A DNA stretch of 64,000 bases from Linum tenue (GCA_946122785.1 CAMGYJ010000008.1:55872963-55936962); one strand, 5' to 3'. Counted from the first letter of the stretch, positions 11,321 through 21,326 are shown. A program made the numbers and translations. Notes: generated by a model from the letters alone, not told the origin.

Positions 11321-11495
11321 CAGGGCACTTCCGAAAAATTTTACTCGACCTACTCCACCGTGCCTACTACATTCTTGACACAACTCAAAACACAACATCA
11401 CAAAAACCTGGCACGTGGATACCACTCGACTACTTGAACTCTTCACTCGACAAAAAAAAAACGGAAATAAGGAAAAGAAAACAAACCAAGCCTAC

Positions 11496-11513
11496 GTTGG
11501 GTTGCTTCCCAAC
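11496..11513 (-). ncRNA. post-pol hairpin, A1
   Basis: On the minus strand this reads GTTGGGAAGCAACCCAAC: a perfect 6-bp stem with loop AAGCAA. It follows AGCGCTT and lies about 42 bp after the protease-frame stop at 11555. See the B1, B2, E and C copies. Confidence 0.6.
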
Positions 11514-11554
11514 AAGCGCTAAGTTAACGTCACTAGCTTGACGTTGAGGATCTA

Positions 11555-12493
11555 TCACGCCTTTGAAAGTGATACCACCGAGAGTGGATCCGCCACGACC
11601 TCGGGGCGAGGCATGTCGCCTCCCAACTTACTCTCCATGGGGTGGCCTTCTTGGCCGATGACTTTCGCTTTTCCCTTTTCTTTCCTCCGGGCATTAGCAT
11701 GACTTATCCTTTCCCTCCAAGCTCTTTTTATTCCTTCTTTGGGCGAGATGCCCTCTTTGCTTTCCTGGTTCACATAATCACAAGGAACAACAATAATGGT
11801 GGGGTTAACCTTGCAAGGTTCTCCTCCACTTGCATTCATATCACCCGGTTCCACTTTCTTCACATCCTCACTCCTAGGCTTAGGTTCAATTCCAAGATTA
11901 ATTCTCTCCTCGCCATCCCTCGGAATCAAAGTTACCTCATTTGCATCAATTAATGCCTTGGCGGTGGCAAGGAAAGCGCGTCTTAGTATGAGTGGCATCT
12001 CAGAATCCTCACTTATATCCAGGATCACAAAATCCGTCGGATAACAGAATTTTCCCACTCGTACTAGCACGTCCTCCACAATGCCCCTAGGACTAATGAC
12101 AAAGCGATTGGCCAATGTGACACTAAGCCTCGTAGTCTTTAGTTCACCTATGTCTAGCCTCTTAAAAAGCTTAAATGGCATCACATTTATGCCCGGCCCT
12201 AAGTCCTCCAAGGAATTTTCTATGTGATGAGTACCGATGCAAAGAGGTATGGTGAAACTACCTGGATTGGGTTGCTTCTTGGGCAATCTGTTGAGGATGA
12301 AGGCTGAGCACTCCTCGCCTAGGGTGACATTGGCGAGGTCTTCGAACTTAGGCTTCTTGGGGAGAAGCTCCTTGAGGTATTTTGAATACCTTGGCATGTG
12401 GGACATTGCTTCAAGGAAGGGAATGTTTAGGTGGAGCTTTCGGAGCATCTCCATGAAACCTTCACAGTCCGCTTCCAATCTTTCCTTGTGCAC
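11555..12493 (-). CDS. retropepsin-like aspartic protease segment, A1
   Basis: A 312-residue open frame. The early segment KLHLNIPFLEAMSHMPRYSKYLKELL is the conserved linker before the protease in Athila-like polyproteins. The protease core follows, but its active-site region reads LEDLGPGINVMP where the relatives have LADLGASINVMP. The later phrase LILRRAFLATAKALID replaces the usual LGRPFLATAKALID. The C-terminal third is charged and linker-like, and the frame then stops just before the post-pol hairpin. The changed active-site surroundings make activity doubtful. It would normally be part of gag-pol, not a free protein. Confidence 0.75.
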   Translation of the reverse strand: MHKERLEADCEGFMEMLRKLHLNIPFLEAMSHMPRYSKYLKELLPKKPKFEDLANVTLGEECSAFILNRLPKKQPNPGSFTIPLCIGTHHIENSLEDLGPGINVMPFKLFKRLDIGELKTTRLSVTLANRFVISPRGIVEDVLVRVGKFCYPTDFVILDISEDSEMPLILRRAFLATAKALIDANEVTLIPRDGEERINLGIEPKPRSEDVKKVEPGDMNASGGEPCKVNPTIIVVPCDYVNQESKEGISPKEGIKRAWRERISHANARRKEKGKAKVIGQEGHPMESKLGGDMPRPEVVADPLSVVSLSKA

Positions 12494-12499
12494 TCTCGT

Positions 12500-14150
12500 A
12501 TGAAAAGGTAGGGGTGGCGTGTCTCAACCACAGGTGGTGGCGTTGGCGATGCCTTCCTCGCCACTCCTCTCTTTTCTCCCGAGGATTCCTCTTCTCCACC
12601 CTAGGGTAGAGGGTCTTCCTTCTCATTCACTTCTTTGGCAACTACCTTCGGAGTCACCTTCCCACTCCTCAAATCAATTGCATTCACCCCGACATGATCC
12701 TTGGGGTTGGTAATGGTTTGAGAGAGTAGGGCTCCCTATGGTCTCTCGGTGAGGATCCCGACCAGATTTTCGATTTGCACTTCCAAGTTTTGGAGACTTG
12801 CTTGATGACTTCGGAGTCCCGCCTCAACCGAGGTAAACTTGGAGGTTGCCAAATCCATGAATTGCTCGATCTTCTCTAACTTCTGAGAGCTTGTACTCAT
12901 AAAGGTGGTCCCAAGGTATTCAAGTTTAAAGAACTTGTCGACTTGTTGTTGTTGTTGTTGGAACCCTTGACCACCTTGTGCTTAGTATGGTTGTTGGATG
13001 TTCGAGTTTTGGAATTGAGGCCTTTGTTGGATGAAATTTGGCCGAGGTTGATGGTTGCCCGTTGGACATTGGAAACCGGGAGATCTTGGATTGGTAGGGG
13101 AAGACCAAGCGAAGTTTGGATGATTGCGCCACCCGGGGTTGTAGGTGTTTCTATAAGGGTTGTTCCCTCTAGCATTGGCAATGAAACTCACTTGATCCTC
13201 GGGGGGTACTTGTCTCCTTCGTCGCTTGGCAATCCGCAATTTCATGATTAGTGCTTGAACACCAATCACAAGACATCTCCGCTCTCTTCCCTTGCTTCTT
13301 GTCCTCGAGGATCACCTCGATCAACTTGTCAAACTTTGGTTCAGGTGGAGAACTTGCTCCCACACTTCGCACTCCTCTTTTGGGGCTTCTCTTACCTCTT
13401 CTTGTCAAGCCCCAATCATATCCCTTGACAGCTATATCTTCGAGCAACTCGGTCACTTGAGGTGAGATCATGTTCATCAACTTCCCTTGGCAAAGAGAGT
13501 CGATGAGAATCTTATCATCTTGAATGAGACCTCCATAGAAAGTCTATCCGAAATTGCTCCTCGAATCCATGGTGAGGGCATTGAAGGAAGTATTCGGAGA
13601 ATCTTTCCCATGCATCCCTCAAGAAGTAATAGATCGAGTCGAGCACTTGTTGAGCCATCAGAGCGGCTTCCCCGCCAAAGAATATAGGAAGAGCCTCAGT
13701 TGCAATGCCTACTCAGGAACGCAATTTACTTCAAGCTTCCCGCAATCTCAGGAAACCTTTGGACATGCTCTCGTTGTGATTCATTGGCAAGCCCGTGAAA
13801 CAAGGCATTGTTTTGAATCATCGTCACAAGAGAGGGCTTGATTGCAAAGTTTTTGGCGACCACGGGTGGATGTAAGATGGGAGATTGGATATCCGCCGCC
13901 TGTGGAGCCTTGTAATAGCCCATAGTCCTTAACTATTCCTAGGCTCCCGCTTCCTCATTTTGGTTTTGAAGCGGATGAGCACCTCAATGTTGATTCCCCG
14001 TCATCTCAACTTCAACTTCTCCTTCAATTCCTTCAAATCCGGGACTAGCTTGTGTCCCCTCTCTTCAATTCTCCTTCTTGCCTCCGCTAGCTCCCTCTCG
14101 AGCTAAAAGTCGGAGAGTTCGGTTGATGTCCTCGTCCAGTGGTGTTAAAG
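12500..14150 (-). pseudogene. gag region of A1 (many stops)
   Basis: Fragments in order on the minus strand: MGYYKAPQAADIQSPILHPP (13923-13726), the gag N-terminal phrase; a segment around VTELLEDIAVKGYDWG (13480-13169) with a complete CCHC knuckle CDWCSSTNHEIADC; and a Pro/Asn-rich tail with NPYRNTYNPGWRNHPNF (13269-12982). This matches B2 gag in order. Stops and frame changes between the pieces rule out an intact Gag. Confidence 0.75.
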
Positions 14151-14297
14151 GCGTCGGATTGCTCTAGGTCATGCACTCCCTACACAAACTTCAAGAACAC
14201 AACACGTCTAACACAAGCACACTTCACACTTAACAAACGGAAAATAAAATCTAGATTAACACCAAACAATCTTTTCAAGATAACGGACCGAAGTTCT

Positions 14298-14312
14298 CCG
14301 GCAATGGCTCCA
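14298..14312 (-). other. primer binding site of A1
   Basis: On the minus strand this reads TGGAGCCATTGCCGG. It differs by two changes from TGGCGCCGTTGCCGG in A2 and B2, the complement of the plant tRNA-Asp 3' end used by Athila-type elements. It lies just inside the 5' LTR. Confidence 0.7.
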
Positions 14313-14802
14313 AAAACTAGACTTGCTCCGACTATCACAATAAAATCCCACCTAAGGCCCAAGTATAAACCGTAGATGGGTGCAATATTGGGCAATTATG
14401 TTTAACTAGCAACCCAGGCCAGCCCATGTTCCGCTACTTCGATTGTTTGAAACATTATCTAGCGGATTGTTGTTTGTTGAAATCTCTACAATCTATGATT
14501 TGAAAGCAATACTTTGAAAAGTAAATGGGGTGGAAATTTCTTAGTGAGAAGCTTCACTCGGGTGTTGTTTCCCCCTAACTAACTACCATGAATCGGTGGA
14601 TCGAATGAACCGGTGTATGACGAGGCAATTGTGACCCGTAGGAGGTGGGTGCGGATAGCATAACAACACCCTAAGTGTTGTTATTATAACAACAAGGGCA
14701 TAACCGTGAATGAAAATAAACATAATAAAATAAAATAAACGATTTCATCCTCTCTCCCATTCAGATCTCATCGTCGCCGTCTCAGCCCCTCTCTCCCCCA
14801 AA

Positions 14803-15030
14803 ATGCCCGCGACAGAGGCGGAGACACCAATCTTCATCGTCGCCGCCGACGCCGCCACCACCGACTCCCTCCTCAAATCCTGCCCCGACCATCACCAACC
14901 TCTCCATCGTTCCCCTCCCGGCCGCCGACGTCTCCCACCACGTCTAGCCCTCCGACCACATCGTCACCAAGCTCCTCGCCATGATGCGCCACTCTGTCCC
15001 CAACCTCCGCTCCGCAATCTCCGCCCTTGA
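14803..15030 (+). pseudogene. captured UDP-glycosyltransferase fragment (UGT72-like)
   Basis: From about 14890 the plus strand reads NLSIVPLPAADVSHHV, a stop, then SDHIVTKLLAMMRHSVPNL and RSAISAL. This is the N-terminal PPVDxSHL...IVTxLAxMMRxSLPxLRSAI segment typical of plant UGT72-type glycosyltransferases. The upstream ATG at 14803 opens a different frame, so a frameshift separates the two parts. The C-terminal sugar-donor (PSPG) region is absent, so no activity is possible. The high GC contrasts with the surrounding LTR. Confidence 0.65.
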
Positions 15031-15443
15031 GATGATCCTCCTCTTTGTTTACCAGCTCCAAATCCCGCCTCACCACCAGCTCAAACGGGCGGACTCCATT
15101 TGTACCCGTCCAGTCCGTGCATGTAGAACTCCAAGCTGTGGTGGTTCAGACACGACTTCAGGTAAGGCGACTTAATATAGATGACCAGCTCCCTCCCAAC
15201 GTGGACGAACCCGAAGAACTCCGGCGGGTAGGTCGTCATCGGTTCGGGGAAGTTCCGGATCCGGAGGAGTCGGAGGTGGTGGTGGGAAAGGGCCTTGAAC
15301 AAGTCGTGGAAGCCTTGGTCGCCGATGAGAGGACAGCCGTAGATGAACGCGGTGACCATGCAGCCGCCAGAAGTGGTTGGACTGGTGTGGGTCGGTTTGT
15401 GGTAGTGGTTAGTGACTATGTCGCCCTGGTTGTTTATTGCATT
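15031..15443 (-). pseudogene. captured DAD1-like phospholipase A1 fragment
   Basis: The minus strand reads MVTAFIYGCPLIGDQGF, then RLLRIRNFPEPMTTYPPE, then FVHVGRELVIYIKSPYLKS, then LEFYMHGLDGYKWSPP. After a one-base frameshift near 15078 it continues ELVVRRDLELVNKEEDHLK. This is the C-terminal half of plant class-3 lipases of the DAD1/PLA1 type. The GHSLG catalytic-serine region is not present. The fragment meets the UGT fragment directly at about 15030, in opposite orientation. Confidence 0.75.
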
Positions 15444-15654
15444 AAAATGATAGAAGAGTACTGGTAATAGCAAGTGGAGGATATATGGATAGCTTTCTGA
15501 CAATGTAATGGTTGATAACTGATCACTTGAGATCAATTGTCCTAAGATCAACAAAGTTTATCATATTTTTTGTTTTGTTTTATGTTGTATCATAAGCATC
15601 CTAATGTAGAACATAAGTCTCGTGAAGCAAAACAGAAACACCACAACGTGAGCT

Positions 15655-16225
15655 ATAAATATTTTTAAAGCACACCAAAAACCTTATTATACAAACCATA
15701 ACTCTCCTAAAACAAACCAAAAACACCACAAACCACACCAGAAAACCCACAAATCAAACCATAAAATTTTCAAAAGCACACCATAAACTTCTTAATGCAA
15801 ACCAGAAACCTCCTAATGCATCAAATCGCCTAAAACAAACCACAAAAGTCACAAAGCAAACCAAAATTTTTGCGAAATCACACCAGAAACCTCCTAATGC
15901 AAACCACAAACGTCGTAAAGCAAATCACAAAAAAGCAAACAAGAAACCTCGCAAAGCAAACCACAAATATATTAAAACAAACCAGAAACCCTGCAAAGCA
16001 AACCACAAAAGTTTCGAAAGCACACCAGAAGCTTCTTAATGCAAACCAGAAACCTCCTAATGCATACCACAAATCCCCTAAAACAAACCAGAAACCTCAC
16101 AATGCAAACCACAAAGTTTTTGAAAACAAACCAGAAACTTCTCAATGCAAACCACAAACACGATAAAGCAACCACAAAAGGCATAAAAAATATGAGAAAC
16201 CAAACCATAAATCTCACAATGCTAA
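15655..16225 (+). repeat. 21-bp degenerate minisatellite
   Basis: About 27 tandem units with consensus AAACCAGAAACCTCNTAATGC, mostly 21 bp with a few 22- or 15-bp variants. Because 21 is a multiple of three, open frames with a seven-residue period run through it on both strands (for example 15870-16166 plus). These are by-products of the repeat, not genes. Confidence 0.85.
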
Positions 16226-17670
16226 CCATAACATCCGGTGATCGTTGACCGTTGACCGAACTCCAGTGATCGTCAGTGAGCAGATTCCGACGCCGATAGG
16301 CATATTCCGGCCCCGATGACTAGATACCGACGCCGGTAAGCATATTTCGGCAACAAATAGCATATTCCGGCAAAAAAGCATATTCCGGTAAACATATTTT
16401 CATAATGACAATTATACCCCTGCTTTGATTTTACACTAGGTCAACTCAACTAATAAAAAGTCATCACATTCCTACCTTCCTATTGGTGGAAGACTAGTGT
16501 TGTCACTATAACAACACAAGGAGTGTTGTCATAGTAACCGGTCCCCAACAATTGTTAGAAATCATCTTCTCAATTGCTATGCCAAGGTAAGCATTAGAGA
16601 CTACAATTGTAGCCCTCTTGGCACAAGCAATTGAGGGTTGACTTACCTTCTCCCTCAAACCAAGGCTTGGACGGCAAAATCACAATTAAACTAGGTATCT
16701 AATTCAAATAGAGGTTTGCCCTTCATTAACCTAGTTAGGAGGCATGGAATGCCAAAGAAAACCCAGCTCAATTTTGAGCCTCTTAATTAGGTAAGGGGGC
16801 TTCTCTCTAATCAAGGTTAAAATAGCACAATAGATTGCCAAACAAACAATATGCACAATCACCATGAAAAATACCTCAATTCTTAAATTCAACACCACCA
16901 TCACACAATCATTCAATCCACACAATCAACTACATGATAGTAGTTAGGGTTCTACAACAACCAAGTAAAAAGGGAAACTACTCCATGCTAGACAAAGGAA
17001 GAACACAAAAGAGGAAGAAAGAAACCATCATTGAGATGCCTCCAACTCTCCTTGTGCTTGTAAAGATCCTCCAAAGAAGAGGAGCTTCCAAAATCTTCAC
17101 TTGGAGCAAACCCTAGCTTCTTCTCCCTCTTGGTTCGTGACTTTCTCTCTCTATATTTTCAAGAAGAAGGTTTCTCTCACTTTGGGCTCCCCCTCCTTCT
17201 TCCTTTCAGCTCACTCTTTATAATGAGATCGTGTCCAGTTCATGACCGTGAACATCAAGATGTGTCCGTGAACACGGTAAAGTGACCCAAAACGCACTGC
17301 TTCACTTCTGAGGTTCACGGTTTGTGGTTCCTGTTCCCGGTCTTAGCAACCGTGAACAGCCTTGGCGTCAGTAACCTCAGAAACCCCTCTAGATGCTTCG
17401 TGATTCACGGGTTGTGGTTCCTACTCACGGTCCTAGACACCGTGAACTCCAATGTTGGACTGTGAACACAGGCTAAATCCTCCTCTTTGCCCGGTCTTTG
17501 CTCCTTTTCTTCCAAATTTCGACTCCGTGGTTGGGTTCACCTGTTAGACTCTAAAACACACTGAAACACAAGAAACCTAGCGTAAAACCACCCCTTTTGG
17601 AGCTCAATTGCCACAAACGTCAAAAGAGAAACGGGGATAAAAAGTGTACAATTAGGCCCGAATCACTCTC

Positions 17671-18489
17671 CTCCCTCTTTTCTAGTGGTGGTTTGGTAGA
17701 CGAATCGGCGGTGGTGGATGGTTTTCAATTTGGGGATTCTCCTCTAATCAGTCTCTGAAACATCGTCTTGTAGTGACGATGAGATCTAAAACTACGCTGC
17801 CAAGTACAATACCCATAGATCTTCTTTCTTCTGCTAGGTGATTGAAGAAGGAAATAGTGATGAAGGGGAATTGGAGGCCGAGAAATTGTGCCCAAGGTTG
17901 AGAGGAAGAAGGACTCTTTTGGAAGGGTTTTATGGTATATTGTTTCCCTCCATGGAAACTATGATTCTTCAAGAAAGCCCGCTTCCTCATATTCGCAGCT
18001 CAAGCAAGGCGTCGATTACAGTTGGGAGGTCAATCTGATTCATCTTCTTCTTCGCGTTCAAACAAGGAGGCAAAGTAGGGGGTAGATTCATCTTCTTCTT
18101 CGCGTTAAGACAAGGATGCAGAGCATTGGGCCGTGCGGACGCCGGTTCTTCTTCGCATTCGATTAGGGAGGCAACAGGGTCTTTGACCTTTGCGATTTTC
18201 ACCAAACTCTCTCTCCTTGCGCACTCTTTCTGATCTATCTCCGGTGCTACCCTCTCTCCTTGCGCGCTCTCTGATCTCTCTTTGGAGCCAGTGACCACAT
18301 TCAACTACGTCTCTCACTTTCTTTGGTGTCGCCGAGGAGAAGCTTCTCAGGTGACTGGTCCGACATCGACTAGGAAATTTTTGTTTTATTATGATTTTGA
18401 GAGTAGCACATGCTTGGTTGGTTATTTAATTCCGAACTTAAAATGAGCAATTAAAAAATGTTGCTGTGGCACGGTCCAGGTAAAAAAAT
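17671..18489. other. MULE interior, right half
   Basis: Moderately GC-rich and gene-like in composition, with two near-identical 'cttcttcttcgcgttca/aaga' segments about 50 bp apart (about 18040-18110). Several short ORFs exist on both strands, none of a recognised family. It was joined to 5521-5667 before A1 inserted. Confidence 0.4.
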
Positions 18490-18499
18490 ATATCCAACT

Positions 18500-18642
18500 A
18501 AACATCAAATTGTCACGTCAAAGTCAACTGATGGTCAATTGGATAGAAAGTCAACGGTTTGGCTATTATTTTGTTTTTAAAAAAAGTTTGGATATTATTT
18601 TGTTAAAAGATCAAATATTTGGTTAATATATTTTATTTATAC
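18500..18642 (-). repeat. right terminal inverted repeat of the MULE
   Basis: GTCACGTCAAAGTCAACTGA, then GGTTTGGCTATTATTTTG and further TTGG.TAATAT repeats. It is the diverged reverse complement of 5283-5420 and is followed by the 9-bp target copy at 18643-18651. Confidence 0.7.
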
Positions 18643-18762
18643 TTTCTTTTCTAATGTTATCTCTTCTTATATCTTGGAAAAAAATGAATAAAAGTCATCA
18701 TATTTGCCAAGTATCGAAAAGAGGGAGGGAGCTCTTCTCCACGTGCTATCAACAGTATTTTA

Positions 18763-19136
18763 GGAGTTGTTTGGTTTTGGTGATAGTTAAATTGATACAT
18801 TGTCATCAATGCATGCATAATAATATACATGTATAGTATATTGTATCTCATATCGTTTGATTTATGTGATAGTTATTATAGTATTCAGATAAGATAGATT
18901 ATTTTTTGGGTGAAATTATACTTTTACTTTATAATTTTTAGACATACAAAAGTAGAAACACTGTTGGAAGAAAAAAGACTAAAAAATCTCAATCAAGCAA
19001 TCTCAACAAAACTTGAGATTTAACCATCACTCATAGTTTGTGTCACATCAAACAATACATTTATTGTTTGTGACAAAAATTCAAAAAAACAATACATTAT
19101 TTAATAATATATGCATCCAAACGATCACCAAACAGC
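18763..19136. mobile_element. Tourist-like MITE (PIF/Harbinger type)
   Basis: 374 bp, AT-rich, starting GGAGTTGTTTGGTTTTGGTG and ending in the inverted form (...CACCAAACAGC). It is flanked by TTA at 18760-18762 and 19137-19139, the 3-bp target type of PIF/Harbinger elements. It has no coding capacity. It lies about 340 bp downstream of the ELM2/SANT gene stop. Confidence 0.6.
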
Positions 19137-19478
19137 TTAACTCTTGGGTCAATCAGTTTTTCCAATACCTTTCTCTTTTAGGTCATTCTCCACTTATATA
19201 TTGATTAGGAAATTTGGAAAAATAGATTTTGGTAACAGAAGGCAGGTGGCAGGCCACATTAAGAATTCAAATGAGCGCCAAAAAGAAAGGAAATAAAAAA
19301 GAATTAACAGATTTCTTCCCATTTTACAATTTAGTATTTTCCAGTTTCTTCCTCCTGGCCACTTAGAGTTCGGCCATCCCACAAGTTGCACTGAGCTTTA
19401 GTGCAACAACGGATGAATGTGCTCAGTCCTCCTGGTTATTTCATACCTACCATCGATGATCCGCAGAAACCAAAGCCC
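19137..19478 (-). other. 3' flank and probable 3' UTR of the ELM2/SANT gene
   Basis: AT-rich sequence downstream of the TAG at 19481-19479. I saw no other gene. The exact polyadenylation site cannot be set from sequence alone. Confidence 0.5.
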
Positions 19479-21326
19479 CTATACAGAACCCGGGAAAATA
19501 GCATCCCAAGCTTTCTCATCGCGAAAATCCAACATGGGTATCAGATCCATCGCATCACTACACCCAGTGTTTACCTTGCCAGTAGCTACCCCATTCTCAA
19601 CTCCACCACCTTCTACTGCAACCCCAACAGCTTCAGAAGGCAAGCATGAGTGATCTTGAACCATGTAATCTTCAGAGACATTTTCTGTGCGGCATTTTCC
19701 AGGACTGGAGTATAGTCTGCCCAAAACATCATTACGAAAATCCAGCATGGGCACCACATCCATCATGTAGCTGCACGCATCCACTTCACCACCACTTGAG
19801 CAATTGTTGGCATAAACATCCTCAACTCCGCTCCCATGAAGAGCAGCAGCCTCCCCTTCCTCTATCAGGTGGTAACAAGGATTATCTTTATCCGCTTGGA
19901 ACTCAAAAGACGTGCACGAGTCATCTTGGACAGCAGTATGATCATCGTCATACTTCTCTGGCGCATGTTTGAACCCATTATCGTACATGTTCCCAGAAAA
20001 TGACTTCTTACCACATGGTGCTCCCTCCGAGATGTAATCAACCCCTCCTGAGTTTTCATCTCCTGTAAAATCATCATAGCAACAATTTTGCATATCACCG
20101 TTTCCATTGCCATCACCATCATCATCGTCGTCATCGTCATCATCATCTTCAGTAACAATATCCTCACCGCGGTTCAATCGACGACTATAATCCTCAACAG
20201 GAGATTCAACTCCGGAATCGTCTTCTTCTGAATCTTCTTCACCTTCATACGAGCCTATATCGATACCATGCAATTCATCATCATCGCTATCGATGTCCAG
20301 GGCATCAGATCTGTTCTGAGACGCCCGCTTTCGGAGCATGAAGACGTTGAAGTAATAGCTTACTATTTCGTCCATGGGCCGAGCAGGAAACACTTGTGTA
20401 AGGTGGTTCCAGAAGTTCTGACCAGAGGACGGAGGGTTGGAATAGATAACAGCATGGAGAAGACGTTCTTCATTCTCGGTCCATTTCCATGCTACCTCTT
20501 CTCCCATGTTAGTAAACCCTAAGCTCGAGAAATTCTCATGACCCAAGGACTTTTTCAGCTTATCCCGAGCCTCCGATACATGTTGTTGCACACATCTAAA
20601 CGACCCTGCATCTAGGCAGCAACAATGAGATCCACTAAGGCCAACCTGGTCAAGGAAGAAAGATTTCGTGTCTGGCATCGGAAGGATGCAAGTGCCCATT
20701 AGTTTCTTCTCCTCGTCGCTACATGACATCAACATAGCATTTGGCTCAGATGATTCTTCAGACCCTTTCTTGTGCTTCTCAACATTAGGGCACAGTGGAG
20801 GAATGCTGGCTTGATGGTTTTGTCCAAGAGGAACTTGCTTTCTTGGGAAGCGGTCAAAGTAAGGAATATAGGCATTGCTGAATGGGGTACATTCCCACGA
20901 TCCCTTATACTTGGGATATTGAGGAGATAAGGACGAGCAAGCTGCTATTTTGAAGCTGACATCCTCATCAGTGCAATTCTTGGGCACAACAGCATTTTCA
21001 GATACCTCATACCACAGAGGCTTGCCATTCGTATTGTCCTGGTTAACTGCTTCAAGGAATAGAATTAAATTCAATGACTGAACTAGTTCAAATCACTACA
21101 AATGTAACAGCCACTAAAAAAGTTCATAGTTGCGAGTTATGACACAGTATAAATAAACTTAGAAGACATATACATATATACCTGAGGAATCAGGATTCTT
21201 AGTAGAACTCATATACGGCAAGTTTTCAGCAAATTGAGTAGATCTATTGCTGAAGTCCAGCTGTCTTGCTTGCTTTAAGGGGAGCTCTTGGAAATCAGTA
21301 TCATCAAATAGCCTCTTATATCCCAT
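19479..21326 (-). CDS. ELM2/SANT-domain nuclear protein (two coding exons)
   Basis: The model is complement(19479..21046, 21182..21326), 570 residues. The ATG at 21326-21324 opens MGYKRLFDDTDFQELPLKQ, the usual start of plant homologues. The donor is AG/GTATAT at 21182/21181. The acceptor is GCAG/TT at 21047/21046, preserving the frame; a neighbouring AAG acceptor would add one residue. An ELM2-like segment lies at about residues 95-134 (YFDRFPRKQVPLGQNHQASIP). A SANT/Myb-like domain lies at 235-293 (KWTENEERLLHAVI...FWNHLTQVFP...IVSYYFNVFMLRKRASQNR). A poly-Asp run sits near 350, and two C-terminal copies of PMLDFR follow. Plant relatives associate with RPD3-type histone deacetylase complexes; the role here is inferred. 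Confidence 0.9.

Larger units (their letters stand above)
14648..16545. mobile_element. 1.9-kb TIR element with captured gene pieces
   Basis: The insertion point is exact because the uninterrupted LTR is at 5668-7116. The ends are inverted repeats of about 45 bp sharing ACAACAC, GTGTTGTTAT and ACAACA blocks, opening GGTGCGGATAGCAT on the left and GGGACCGGTTACTAT on the right (reverse complement). No target duplication is obvious, so the superfamily is uncertain. It contains no transposase. Inside are a UDP-glycosyltransferase piece, a phospholipase A1 piece in the opposite orientation, a 21-bp minisatellite, and a short 'catattccgg' repeat block (about 16300-16400). Confidence 0.75.
5668..17665 (-). 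mobile_element. A1: Athila-like Ty3/gypsy element, minus strand, lacking RT/IN
   Basis: Its boundaries are exact: a perfect 5-bp target duplication CTCTC (5663-5667 and 17666-17670), an outer end TGATTCGGGCC (minus strand) and an inner end ...GAGTCA. In element order it has the 5' LTR (17665-14319), PBS (14312-14298), gag (about 14150-12500), protease (12493-11555), post-pol hairpin (11513-11496), motif island and TATA (11320-11139), ATHILA/env-like ORF (10366-9172), pre-PPT hairpin (7155-7134), PPT, and 3' LTR (7116-5668). Reverse transcriptase, RNase H and integrase are missing, so it depended on another element. Its 5' LTR later received a 1.9-kb inverted-repeat element. Confidence 0.85.
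14319..17665 (-). repeat. 5' LTR of A1, interrupted
   Basis: Without the insertion at 14648-16545 the LTR is about 1.45 kb, matching the 3' LTR. The inner end reads AGACTTG rather than TGACTTG, one mutation. It contains the motif island at about 17470-17237 and a TATAAA box at 17222-17217 on the minus strand. Confidence 0.9.
5283..18642. mobile_element. Mutator-like element (Pack-MULE type), split by gypsy A1
   Basis: Flanked by a perfect 9-bp direct repeat, TTTCTTTTC, at 5274-5282 and 18643-18651; nine bases is the Mutator target length. The two ends are long, diverged inverted repeats rich in the phrase TTTGGCTAATA/T. Removing the 12-kb gypsy element A1 (5668-17665 plus one 5-bp target copy) leaves about 1.36 kb. 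No transposase is visible, so it would be nonautonomous. The interior is GC-richer than the surroundings and looks gene-derived. Confidence 0.7.

Noticed and set aside
15870..16166. Open frames of about 98 residues across the minisatellite, on both strands
   Set aside because: They arise because the 21-bp unit is a multiple of three; unit variation is not codon-biased and no family is recognisable.
15640..16400. CRISPR-like array of short repeats
   Set aside because: Units are directly tandem and degenerate without unique spacers, in a plant nuclear context.
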